Positions 32,200 through 40,155 of a stretch of 64,000 nt of DNA are shown here, in pieces. Location of the stretch: NCBI RefSeq assembly GCF_900112065.1, contig NZ_FOKE01000019.1:1-64000 (forward strand), in the 5' to 3' direction. Made by a program: the position numbers and the translations under genes. This stretch comes from Cohnella sp. OV330. GTDB taxonomy: Bacteria > Bacillota > Bacilli > Paenibacillales > Paenibacillaceae. The notes beneath the pieces are model-generated. The model was given only the letters and a program-made list of their open reading frames with translations. It searched no databases and was not told the DNA's origin. Numbering within the stretch: the first letter of the stretch is position 1; each line of letters starts with the position of its first letter.

Positions 32200-32952
32200 T
32201 TACTTGGCGTAGTAGCCGCCGTCGATCAGCAGCTCGACGCCGGTAATATACGACGATTCGTCCGACGCCAGGAACAGGACGCCGCGCGCGATGTCCTCGG
32301 GCTTGCCGAGCCGCTGGAGCGGCGTCTGTGAGAGCGCCCACTGGGTCATGCGGTCGTCGTTGAAAAGGCCGGCCGTCATCGGCGTTTCGATATAGCCGGG
32401 GTGGACGGAGTTCGCCCGGATGCCGAACTGCGCGTAGTCTACGGCCGTCGCCTTGGTGAGCATGCGCACCGCGCCTTTGCTCGCGGTGTATGGGCCCGTG
32501 CCGCTGCCGCCCGTGAGGTCGGCGATCGACGAAATGTTGACGATCGAGCCGCCGCCGGCTTCGATCATGTGCGGGATGACTTGCTTCTGGCCGTAGAACA
32601 CGCTCGATACGTTGATCGACATCGGCTTGTCCCAGCTCTCGGCCGTCATCTCGAGGAACGGCGTCGCATTGGAGATGCCCGCATTGTTAACCAGAATGTC
32701 GATTTTGCCGAACGCCTTGACGACCTCCGCCACGATATGGATCCAGTCCTCCTCGGACGCGACGTTGTGCTTGAAGCCGATCGCGGTGCCGCCGGCCGCT
32801 TCGATCTCCTTGACGACCGCCTGAAGCTTTTCCTCCTGCAGGTCCGTAATCGCGACCTTCGCGCCTTCCTGCGCGAACAGCAGCGCGTCCGCTTTTCCCA
32901 TGCCGCCTGCAGCTCCCGTGACGATCGCGACCTTGTTTTCCAGTCTTCCCAT
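32200..32952 (-). CDS. SDR family oxidoreductase (FabG/glucose dehydrogenase-like)
   Basis: A 250-residue classical short-chain dehydrogenase. NAD(P)-binding TGAAGGMGKA (~residues 12-21), NNAG (~88), catalytic Ser in NISSIADL, and YTASKG with Tyr and Lys (~155-160) are all present. GGGAGG precedes the start. It lies 16 bp downstream of a MarR repressor gene in the same orientation, so it is probably induced by the MarR ligand, as with quinone- or ketone-detoxifying SDRs. Confidence 0.9.
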   Translation of the reverse strand: MGRLENKVAIVTGAAGGMGKADALLFAQEGAKVAITDLQEEKLQAVVKEIEAAGGTAIGFKHNVASEEDWIHIVAEVVKAFGKIDILVNNAGISNATPFLEMTAESWDKPMSINVSSVFYGQKQVIPHMIEAGGGSIVNISSIADLTGGSGTGPYTASKGAVRMLTKATAVDYAQFGIRANSVHPGYIETPMTAGLFNDDRMTQWALSQTPLQRLGKPEDIARGVLFLASDESSYITGVELLIDGGYYAK

Positions 32953-32968
32953 GATCGATAACCTCCCG

Positions 32969-33400
32969 TTATATTTTCGTCTGCAAATGCGCCGACATTT
33001 TGCGGTACGCCTCGATGAGCAGATCCATTTCCGCGTCCGAAAAACCGTCCCACATTCCGCTCGTCAGTTCCTTGTACTTGTCCAGCATGCGCTTCTCGAA
33101 AGCCCGGCCCGCATCGGTGATTTTAAGAAAAACCTGCCTGCGGTCTTCCTCGGACACGACCCGTTTCGCATATCCTTTGCTCACCAGCTTGCCGCTCAGA
33201 TTCGTCACGGCGGGCAGCGATACGGCGAGCAAGCTCGCGAATTGCGATACGGTCATCCGGTCTTCCCGCGCCAGTGTCTGAAGCATGTAGTACTGGGGCG
33301 CCGTCATCTGGCTCTCCAGCAGCTTGGCGTAGCTCGCGACGACCGTCAGCATCTGGTTCGCGAACAACGTAGACAGCGTCTCCTGCTTGTCCAGTCCCAT
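32969..33400 (-). CDS. MarR family transcriptional regulator
   Basis: A 143-residue winged-helix regulator. The recognition helix region is TVSQFASLLAVSLPAVTNLSG, the wing KRVVSEEDRRQVFLKITDAG (DxR motif) and the C-terminal helices form the dimer. It starts at ATG 33400, with a GTG at 33403 also possible; GAGG is unusually close to either. A 9-bp inverted repeat (33448-33471) upstream is a good autoregulatory operator. It most likely controls the downstream SDR gene. Confidence 0.9.
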   Translation of the reverse strand: MGLDKQETLSTLFANQMLTVVASYAKLLESQMTAPQYYMLQTLAREDRMTVSQFASLLAVSLPAVTNLSGKLVSKGYAKRVVSEEDRRQVFLKITDAGRAFEKRMLDKYKELTSGMWDGFSDAEMDLLIEAYRKMSAHLQTKI

Positions 33401-33447
33401 CACCTCGTTAAGATTTATTGTTCAATCTATTTAATTATTCACTGGCG

Positions 33448-33471
33448 AATAGTTAATATCTTTTAACTATT
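33448..33471 (-). promoter_or_regulatory. MarR operator candidate
   Basis: AATAGTTAA (33448-33456) and TTAACTATT (33463-33471) form a perfect inverted repeat with a 6-bp spacer, 48 bp upstream of the MarR gene. Size and symmetry suit a MarR dimer. Confidence 0.6.
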
Positions 33472-33595
33472 TTGGTGTAGCCAACTTCAGCGTCCCCGTC
33501 AACCCTCTATGGCGGATGGGATACCGCACAATCAAATCAAACGCGAACACATATACAGTAGGGATTCGACCGCATCCATCCAAAGGGGGGTTCGC

Positions 33596-34519
33596 GTGAA
33601 ACGCGCCGTACGGTATCAAATATCGCCCCGATTGATTCGAGAAGCGTTCAAGCAATCCAAAAAAGCCAAAGTCGTCGGCGTAGACGGGCAGACGATCGGC
33701 GACTACAAGCGGAATTTAACGAAGCATTTGCGCGAACAACGCGAGCAATTGACCGCCGGAACGTACCGGCCTTCTCCGGTCCGAAGGGTGTTCATCCCGA
33801 AGCGCAAGGGGGGATTGCGAGCGATCGGCATTCCCACGGTCAAGGATTTTATCGTGCAAACGATGCTGAAAAACGAATTGTACCCGCGGCTGGACGCGCT
33901 GTTCCACCCGAATTCGTACGGCCACAAGCAAAAGCAGCATGCGCGCGAAGAAGCCATCCGGGTCGCAGGCAAGCGATGTCTGCGATACGACTGGACCGTC
34001 GTACTGGACATTCAAAGCTTCGGGGACAGCGTGGATCATCGACTGCTCATGAATATGCTCAGGCGGCATATCCGGAACAAGTGGGTATTGCTCTACACGC
34101 AGCGCACGATCAAGGCGCCCGAAAAAACGAAATCCGGGACCTTGATCCAAAAGAAGAAGGGACTCGCGCAGGGCAACAAATTAAACTTTTTGCTCGGCAA
34201 TTTTTATTTGCACGGCATTTTCGATGCATGGATGCAAAAGAATCATCCCGATGTGCCTTTCGAACGATACACCGACGACATCGTCTGCCATTGCAGAAGC
34301 GAAGCGGAAGCCAAGGCGCTGTTAAAGCAAATCCGCGGACGGTTGAAGGCGCACGGGCTGACCGCTCATCCCGATAAAACGAAAATCGTGTACTGCAAGG
34401 ACGGAACGCGCAAAGGCAGCTATCCGAACGTGTCGTTCGAATACTTAGGCTCGTCCTTTCGATCCCGCCGCGTGAAAAACGCCTCCGGCAAAACGACGAC
34501 CCGATTTGCGCCGGAATAA
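33596..34519 (+). pseudogene. group II intron reverse transcriptase, decayed
   Basis: A 307-codon RT frame from GTG 33596, preceded by AAAGGGGGG. RT blocks are recognisable: VVGVDGQTIGDY, FIPKRKGGLRAIGIPTVKD, FHPNSYG, VVLDIQSFGDSVDH, KGLAQGNKLNFLLGNF, YTDDIVCHC and FEYLGSSFRSRRVKN. The active site reads YTDD instead of YADD, and the PQG block is altered (AQGNKLN). The frame stops at 34519, just where the maturase (X) domain should begin, and no HNH domain follows. Less than 200 bp lies between it and the MarR gene, so the 5' ribozyme domains are missing. It is probably an inactive relic. Confidence 0.78.
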
Positions 34520-34542
34520 TCCCTTTACTATAAATTCGACGC

Positions 34543-34573
34543 GAAAAGCACGTTCCCTGGAGCGTGCTTTTTA
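34543..34573 (+). terminator. hairpin after the RT relic
   Basis: AAAAGCACG and CGTGCTTTTT pair around the TTCCCTGGAG region (stem extended by TCC/GGA), ending in a T-run within 34543-34573. A good rho-independent terminator. Confidence 0.8.
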
Positions 34574-34635
34574 ACTTGCCATTAATCAAGTAGGGTTGCA
34601 AATGAAGTAAAAAAGCGGTACTTTAAGAGAAGAGT

Positions 34636-34651
34636 GTTAGTGACCACTAAC
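34636..34651 (+). promoter_or_regulatory. TetR operator candidate
   Basis: GTTAGTG (34636-34642) and CACTAAC (34645-34651) form a perfect 7-bp inverted repeat around AC, 26 bp upstream of the extended reading frame of the TetR fusion protein. It fits autoregulation. Confidence 0.6.
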
Positions 34652-34712
34652 TATCAATGGAAGGGGGGGCGAACGTATCGCGCAGGACGAGAACGACAGC
34701 AGAGAAAAGCTC

Positions 34713-35732
34713 ATGCAAGCGGCCATCGACCTGATGGCCGACAAAGGCTTCAAGGGCGTATCGACCAAAGAAATCGCGGCGGCGGCAGGCGTCTCCGAGA
34801 TGACGTTGTTCCGGCGCTTCGGGACGAAGCTGACGCTGCTCGAGCAGGCGGTGGAGCGGTACCATTATGCGGTCGAGATGACGAGCGCGTTCGAGGAGAA
34901 AATCGTCTGGGACTTGGGCGAGGACCTGAGGTCGATCGGCCGCGTCTATCACGAGATCATGGCGCGCAACCGCAAGCTGTACTTGATCGTGCTGAAGGAC
35001 GACGCACTCGCCGGAGTGCGGGAGAAGGCGCAGCGCCATCCGAAGAAGATGCTCGAGCTGCTGACGGACTATTTAAACGAGATGCGGTTGAAAGGCAAGC
35101 TTGTCGAGACGGATACGCAAATGCAGGCGATGACGTTTATGTGGATGCATTTCGGCGCGTTCATTTCGCGCTTGTACGGAGGAGATCCGCTGTCCGAAGC
35201 GTCCATGGCGGACGTCATCGAATCAAGCGCGGACTTGTTCGATCGGGCGTTGGCGCCTCAATATGCCGAGTGGGGGAGTGACGGGGAAATGGACAAAACG
35301 TCGGGTCGCGAAGAGAGGAGCGCGGTCGGCAAAACGAAGGATGCCGGCTATCAGATCGGCGTACGCAGGACGGTACCGGTCACGGTGGAGGCAGCCTGGC
35401 GCTTTTTGACCGGCACTGAAGGTCTGAGGGCCTGGCTCGGGGAAGCCGAAGACATCGTCGTTCGCGAGGGGGAGAACTTCGCGACGCGGGATGGAGACTC
35501 GGGAAGGTTCACGGTCGTCAAGCCCTTGTCCCACGTGCGGCTGCAATGGATGAAAAGCGATTGGGAAGCGCCGTCGACGCTGCAGATCCGGGTGCTCCCG
35601 GCCAAGCAAGGCGCCACGATCAGCATCCATCAGGAGAAGCTGTCCGGTCCGGCCGCCCGCGAGCAGATGAAGGCGCACTGGGAAGGCGTACAGGAAGCGA
35701 TTCGAATGGGCTTGGAGGGCGGTTCCCGCTAA
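34713..35732 (+). CDS. TetR regulator fused to an SRPBCC (AHSA1-like) domain
   Basis: At least 339 residues. The TetR HTH covers the N-terminus (MQAAIDLMADKGFKGVSTKEIAA...VSEMTLFRRFG) and a ligand-binding helical part runs to ~195. After a charged linker, residues ~215-335 form an SRPBCC/AHSA1 domain (GYQIGVRRTVPVTVEAAWRFL; then EGLRAWLGEAE). The first ATG, 34713, would cut the first TetR helix. The same frame is open upstream (IAQDENDSREKL) but offers no ATG/GTG/TTG; translation may start at ATC 34677 after the G7 tract 34663-34669, or one G is missing and ATG 34657 is the true start. The fusion suggests that the SRPBCC pocket binds the inducer. Confidence 0.8.
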   Translation: MQAAIDLMADKGFKGVSTKEIAAAAGVSEMTLFRRFGTKLTLLEQAVERYHYAVEMTSAFEEKIVWDLGEDLRSIGRVYHEIMARNRKLYLIVLKDDALAGVREKAQRHPKKMLELLTDYLNEMRLKGKLVETDTQMQAMTFMWMHFGAFISRLYGGDPLSEASMADVIESSADLFDRALAPQYAEWGSDGEMDKTSGREERSAVGKTKDAGYQIGVRRTVPVTVEAAWRFLTGTEGLRAWLGEAEDIVVREGENFATRDGDSGRFTVVKPLSHVRLQWMKSDWEAPSTLQIRVLPAKQGATISIHQEKLSGPAAREQMKAHWEGVQEAIRMGLEGGSR

Positions 35733-35746
35733 AGTGCGACTCAAAT

Positions 35747-35811
35747 GCCGATCAAGGCATATGGCGATCATCGAATGATGGTCTCTATATGCGCTTGATC
35801 GGCGTTTTTTT
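35747..35811 (+). terminator. terminator after the TetR-SRPBCC gene
   Basis: GCCGATCAAG (35747-35756) plus GCATAT pairs with ATATGC plus CTTGATCGGC (35787-35803) with a one-base bulge, followed by seven Ts (35805-35811). Confidence 0.85.
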
Positions 35812-35998
35812 ATGCCTTTTCGCGTCCCATTCGCGATGCGATCGCCTATCGGCCGGTCCGGGGGCTTGGACGGGGCGCGGGAAAAGCCCGCCTAGCATAT
35901 AATGCATTTCCTTCGCGTATCCGGGCGATGCGATGCTGCGCACGGAGCTTGACCTAAGCTCGCAGCGCCTGAGGAGGAGGCTGTTCGCCCACCACACG

Positions 35999-36236
35999 AA
36001 TAGCGCAAAATTGCGCTATTCTCGCCCGCGAATGACCAACGCTCGCTCCGCCGCCATGCTGCCCATGGAATAGCGCAAAATTGCGCTATTTTCGCCCACG
36101 AGCGACCAACGCTCGCTCTATCGCTGCCATGCTGCCCATGGAATAGCGCAAAATTGCGCTATTTTCGCCCACGAGCGACCAACGCTCGCTCCATCGCTGC
36201 CATGCTGCCCATGGAATAGCGCAAAATTGCGCTATT
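35999..36236. repeat. palindrome-headed 70-73-bp tandem repeat
   Basis: A 22-bp unit, AATAGCGCAA-AA-TTGCGCTATT (10-bp arms), occurs four times, at 35999, 36069, 36142 and 36215. The first three copies are each followed by a nearly identical ~50-bp segment with a second small inverted repeat (GAGCG/CGCTC) and ending in TGCTGCCCATGG. Periods are 70, 73 and 73 bp. The last palindrome ends 36 bp before the start codon of the binding-protein gene at 36273. The remaining part of the gap (35812-35998) shows no gene. Confidence 0.85.
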
Positions 36237-36272
36237 CCCGTCTCGTTCCAAAATCAAAGGGAGGCCATCAAC

Positions 36273-37370
36273 ATGTTCAAGCCGAAAAGACCCGTCCTGC
36301 TGCTGCTCGCCGCGCTGCTGCTGGCATTCGCGGCGTCGTGCGGCAGCGCGAACGAAAAGCCCGCGAGCCCGAGCGCCGAGCCCGCATCGTCCGCATCCCC
36401 CTCGCCGTCCGCCGCCGATCCAAGCCCGAACGCGTCCGATGCGCCGAAGGAGATCGTGACGATCAAATTTTCCGAAGTCATCCGCTCGATCTTCTATGCG
36501 CCGTATTATGCCGCGATCAGCCAAGGCTACTTCGAAAAAGAGGGCCTGAAGCTGGACATGAACACGGCCCAGGGCTCCGACAAGGGCGCGGCCGCGCTCA
36601 TCGCGGGGACGGCGGACATCTCGCTCGTCGGACCGGAGACAGCCATCTATATTTACAACCAGCAGGGCGACAAGAAGCTTAAGATTTTTCACCAGTTGAC
36701 GATGAAGGACGGCTCGTTCCTGCTGTCCCGCGACAAGGCAGACGCCTTCGACTGGCACGCGCTCACAGGCAAGAAAATCATCGGCTGGCGTCCCGGCAGC
36801 GCGCCCCAGATGGTGATGGCTTCGACGCTCAAAGCCCAGGGCGCAGAAGGGGCGAACGTCGTCACGAACATCGCCGCGCCGGCGATGGCAGGCGCATTCG
36901 CGAGCGGGCAGGGCGATTATATCCAGCTGTTCGAGCCGGTCGCCTCCACGCTCATCGCGGAAGGAAAGGCCTATTACGTCGCTTCGCTCGGCGAGACGTT
37001 CGGCGACTTCCCGGAAACGTCGTTCGTCGCGACCTCGGACTATATCGATAAGCATCCGCAGATCGTCCAAGGCTTCGTGAACGCCGTCGCCAAGGCGACC
37101 GCCTGGCTCGCGAGCGCGTCCGACGACGAGATCGCGACGGCGCTATCGCCGTATTTCGAGGGGACGCCGAAGGAACGGATCGTCGAATCGGTTCGCCACT
37201 ACCAGCAACAAGACACGTGGCCGGCTACGCCGGTGCTGACCGCCGAAGCGTTCGACAAGCTGCAGACCGTGCTGATCGACAACGGCGTGCTGAAGGCCGA
37301 GGATAAGATCGCCGATATTAACGCGATCGTCGACATGCGCTTCGTCCAGCGGATCGGAGAGGCGGGATGA
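36273..37370 (+). CDS. SsuA/TauA/ThiY-like substrate-binding lipoprotein
   Basis: A 365-residue NMT1/THI5-like periplasmic-type binding protein. Lipoprotein signal with lipobox FAASC (Cys ~23), Ser/Pro linker, then the family opening IKFSEVIRSIFYAPYYAAIS and GYFEKEGLKLDM. Substrates of this family include sulfonates, nitrate/bicarbonate and thiamine precursors; which applies here cannot be read. AAAGGGAGG precedes ATG 36273. ATPase and permease genes follow directly. The upstream tandem palindromes may control it. Confidence 0.9.
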   Translation: MFKPKRPVLLLLAALLLAFAASCGSANEKPASPSAEPASSASPSPSAADPSPNASDAPKEIVTIKFSEVIRSIFYAPYYAAISQGYFEKEGLKLDMNTAQGSDKGAAALIAGTADISLVGPETAIYIYNQQGDKKLKIFHQLTMKDGSFLLSRDKADAFDWHALTGKKIIGWRPGSAPQMVMASTLKAQGAEGANVVTNIAAPAMAGAFASGQGDYIQLFEPVASTLIAEGKAYYVASLGETFGDFPETSFVATSDYIDKHPQIVQGFVNAVAKATAWLASASDDEIATALSPYFEGTPKERIVESVRHYQQQDTWPATPVLTAEAFDKLQTVLIDNGVLKAEDKIADINAIVDMRFVQRIGEAG

Positions 37371-37374
37371 ACCG

Positions 37375-38154
37375 ATGGCGCAAATCGAGCTGCAGGGCGT
37401 CGGGCTGAGTTATTTTACGCTGAAGCAGGAAACCGAGGCGCTGAGCGACATCCGCGCGTCGATCGAACGCGGGGAATTCATCAGCGTCGTCGGACCGAGC
37501 GGCTGCGGAAAAAGCACCTTGCTCTCCCTCGTATCGGGCATGCAGAAGCCGACGAAGGGTAAGGTGCTGATCGACGGGGCGGAGGTGCGCGGCGCCTCCC
37601 CCAAGGTGGGCTACATGCTTCAGCACGACCACCTGTTCGAATGGCGGGACCTGCTTAGCAATCTGCTCGTCGGCGCCGAGATCCGGCGCATGGACATGAA
37701 GAAGGCGAAGCGCAAGGCGCTCGAGCTGCTCGAGCGCTACGGTCTCGGCGGGTTCGCGGGGCACAACCCGGCCCAGCTGTCGGGCGGCATGCGGCAGCGG
37801 GTGGCGCTCATCCGCACGCTTGTGACGGAGCCGGACATTTTGCTGCTCGACGAGCCCTTTTCCGCGCTCGACTACCAGACGCGTTTGACGTTGGCCGACG
37901 AGGTTTTTCACATCATCAAGGATCAAGGCAAGACGGCCGTGCTCGTGACGCACGACATCTCCGAGGCGATCGGCATGGCCGACCGCGTGATGGTCATGTC
38001 GAAGCGGCCGGGCACGATCGCCAGCGTCCACGACATTCGTTTCGACGAGGGCGAAGGGCTGTCTCCATGGAAAAAGCGTGAAGCGAGCCGTTACCATTCT
38101 TATTTTAACGCGATATGGAAGGAGCTGGACGGTCATGTCGTCGAACGGGGATAA
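37375..38154 (+). CDS. ABC transporter ATP-binding protein (SsuB/TauB-like)
   Basis: A 259-residue ATPase. Walker A GPSGCGKST (~residues 38-46), Q-loop MLQHDHLFEWRD, signature LSGGMRQR, Walker B ILLLDEPFSALD and H-loop VTHD are complete. It starts 5 bp after the binding-protein gene and overlaps the permease gene by 20 bp, so the three form one operon energising uptake of the SsuA-like ligand. Confidence 0.93.
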   Translation: MAQIELQGVGLSYFTLKQETEALSDIRASIERGEFISVVGPSGCGKSTLLSLVSGMQKPTKGKVLIDGAEVRGASPKVGYMLQHDHLFEWRDLLSNLLVGAEIRRMDMKKAKRKALELLERYGLGGFAGHNPAQLSGGMRQRVALIRTLVTEPDILLLDEPFSALDYQTRLTLADEVFHIIKDQGKTAVLVTHDISEAIGMADRVMVMSKRPGTIASVHDIRFDEGEGLSPWKKREASRYHSYFNAIWKELDGHVVERG

Positions 38155-38998
38155 CGAAATGCCGGATGCGCAGGACCGTCAAACCGTCTCCTCCGCCGGT
38201 CCCGCTTCCCCGCAGTACAGGAAGTACTTGCGCGCGCAGCGACGCTTGCGCTTGGCCGTCTGGCTCGCCAGATTCGCGCTGCTCGCGGCGTTCCTCGGCG
38301 TCTGGGAGCTGGCCGCGGACCGCAAATGGGTCGACGCCATGCTGACGAGCCGTCCGTCGCAGCTGGTAACGGCATTCAGAAGCCTGGCCCTCGAAGGCAG
38401 GCTGTGGCATCACGCCTGGGTCACGACGTCGGAGACCGTCATCGGCCTGGCGCTGTCGATGGCGCTCGGCACGGCGATCGCGGTCGCTCTCTGGTGGTCC
38501 GCATACGCGTCGAAGGTGCTCGAGCCGTATATGGTCGTGCTGAACGCGCTGCCCAAGGTAGCGCTCGGGCCGATCTTCTATATTTGGCTCGGGGACGGCT
38601 ATTCGGTGTACGGCATGGCGATCGCCATCTCGGTCATCGTCACGATCATGATGCTCGAGTCGGGCTTCAAGGAGATCGGCCAGTCGAAGCTGAAGCTGAT
38701 GGAGTCGTTCGGCGCGACCAAGTTGCAGACGCTGCGGATGGTGCTGCTGCCCGCAAGCGTCCCGAATCTCATCGCGACGCTGAAGGTCAACGTGGGTCTG
38801 ACGCTCGTCGGCGTCATCATGGGCGAGTTTTTGTCGTCGAAAGCCGGTCTCGGCTACATGATCATCTACGGAGGCCAAGTGTTCCAGATGGACATGGTCA
38901 TGGTCGCCATCGCGATGCTCGCGGTGCTTTCCATGGCGTTGTACGGGGTCGTCGCGGTCGTCGGCAGGTTCGCTCTACGGCGCCATCACTATGAGTAA
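38135..38998 (+). CDS. ABC transporter permease (SsuC/TauC-like)
   Basis: A 287-residue permease with a ~45-residue cytoplasmic N-terminus and six spans. The docking loop is GQSKLKLMESFGATKLQTLR (EAA-type). ATG 38135 lies within the end of the ATPase gene and has AAGGAGC 10 bp upstream; an ORF start at 38078 lacks one. It completes the transporter encoded by 36273-38998. Confidence 0.92.
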   Translation: MSSNGDNEMPDAQDRQTVSSAGPASPQYRKYLRAQRRLRLAVWLARFALLAAFLGVWELAADRKWVDAMLTSRPSQLVTAFRSLALEGRLWHHAWVTTSETVIGLALSMALGTAIAVALWWSAYASKVLEPYMVVLNALPKVALGPIFYIWLGDGYSVYGMAIAISVIVTIMMLESGFKEIGQSKLKLMESFGATKLQTLRMVLLPASVPNLIATLKVNVGLTLVGVIMGEFLSSKAGLGYMIIYGGQVFQMDMVMVAIAMLAVLSMALYGVVAVVGRFALRRHHYE

Positions 38999-39158
38999 AC
39001 GGCATGCCGCCGCGCCGCCGTCGCAAGCCGGCGGCGCGGCGGATGAAGGCGATGCCGCGCATTGTTGCCGAGATCGCGCCCTAAGCGATATACTCGGAGC
39101 GAACGGCAGCCTTGAAAGCCGCCGGTATCCTTCTCGTACATAAGGAGACGTTGCCTGT

Positions 39159-39800
39159 ATGAGCCAAGCCGAAGCCCAATCCCAGTATTCATCAATTATG
39201 ATCTCGATTCACGGCACAGCCGCCAAGGCGATCGCCGTCACCTTCGACGACGGGCCGAACCCCGAATTTACTCCGCAGATGCTGGACATTTTTCGCGAGG
39301 AAGGAGGCCGGGCGACATTCTATATGACCGGCGACCAAATCGCGCGTTATCCTGATACGGCGCGACTCGTGCAGGCCGAAGGCCATGAGATCGGCAATCA
39401 TTCCTACACGCATCCGAATCTGACCGAGTTGGACGAGGGAGCCGTCAGGGCGGAGCTTGTCCGCACCGGCGACTTGATCCGCGAGACGGTGGGCGTGCAG
39501 CCTGCGACGTTTCGCCCGCCCTATCTGGCGACGGACGCCAAGGTCGAACGCATCGCGCGCGAACTCGGCTACGCGGTCATCGGCGGCGTGAACGGCGCTG
39601 CGCGGGACTGGGAAATGCCCGGGGCCGATCATATTTTAGAAGTCTCTCTCGCCGTCGCGAAGCCGGGCAGCTTCCTACTCTTCCACGACGGCTATGGCGA
39701 CCGGTCCCAGACCGTGGAGGCAGTGCGAGTGCTCGTGAAGACGCTGAAAAAGGAAGGTTATATGTTCGTCACGGCTAGCGAGCTGCTTGCTATGAAGTAA
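39159..39800 (+). CDS. polysaccharide deacetylase (NodB domain)
   Basis: A 213-residue CE4 enzyme. Motif 1 is TFDDGPNP (catalytic base and metal Asp), motif 2 HSYTHPNL (metal His pair), motif 3 RPPYLATD and motif 5 LLFHDGYG. No signal peptide or membrane anchor is seen, which is unusual for peptidoglycan or chitin deacetylases and suggests an intracellular or non-classically exported form. AAGGAG is 11 bp before ATG 39159. A strong terminator follows. Confidence 0.9.
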   Translation: MSQAEAQSQYSSIMISIHGTAAKAIAVTFDDGPNPEFTPQMLDIFREEGGRATFYMTGDQIARYPDTARLVQAEGHEIGNHSYTHPNLTELDEGAVRAELVRTGDLIRETVGVQPATFRPPYLATDAKVERIARELGYAVIGGVNGAARDWEMPGADHILEVSLAVAKPGSFLLFHDGYGDRSQTVEAVRVLVKTLKKEGYMFVTASELLAMK

Positions 39801-39810
39801 CCCATCCAAA

Positions 39811-39872
39811 AAGCCCAGCAGGATACGGCGTCGGAGCGGACACTCCGCTTCGATCCGTATCCTGCTGGGCTT
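39811..39872 (+). terminator. terminator after the deacetylase gene
   Basis: AAGCCCAGCAGGATACGG (39811-39828) pairs perfectly with 39855-39872, an 18-bp stem with a 26-base loop. A short ATTT follows. Confidence 0.85.
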
Positions 39873-39885
39873 ATTTGCAGCCGGG

Positions 39886-40139
39886 AGAAGTCTCAATCGG
39901 AAACAACGTTTGCGCCGAGCCAACCTTCCACGCAAAAGTAGTCCTGACTAGAATCAATTCTATTCACGCCTCGACCCTACTTAACAAGGAAGTCTCAATC
40001 GGATATAAATGAAACTCTCGCGACAGTCTCCTGAAAAAAGAAGTTCTGACCAGGAACAATCCCAACCTTGTCTCAATTACGCTCGATAAGGAAGTCCCAA
40101 CCGGAAACAGCGCTTGCGCTGAGCCGGCCCTCCATGCAA
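39886..40139. repeat. degenerate ~50-bp direct repeats
   Basis: A segment starting GAAGTCTCAATCGGAAACA and containing TTGCGCCGAGCCAACCTTCC lies at 39886-39935; a diverged copy lies at 40091-40139 and a short third piece (GGAAGTCTCAATCGGA) at 39988-40003. No gene is seen in 39873-40155. The function is unknown; it may be a decayed intergenic repeat. Confidence 0.5.
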
Positions 40140-40155
40140 GAGGCGCAAGCTCCCG

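Noticed and set aside
33596..34519. Retron or diversity-generating RT
   Set aside because: The sequence blocks (GIPTVKD, FHPNSYG, FEYLGSSFRSRRVKN) are those of group II intron RTs, and no msr/msd or template/variable repeats are seen nearby.
35999..36236. CRISPR array
   Set aside because: The segments between palindromes are nearly identical rather than unique spacers, and no cas gene is present. The same applies to the 51-bp array at 59690.
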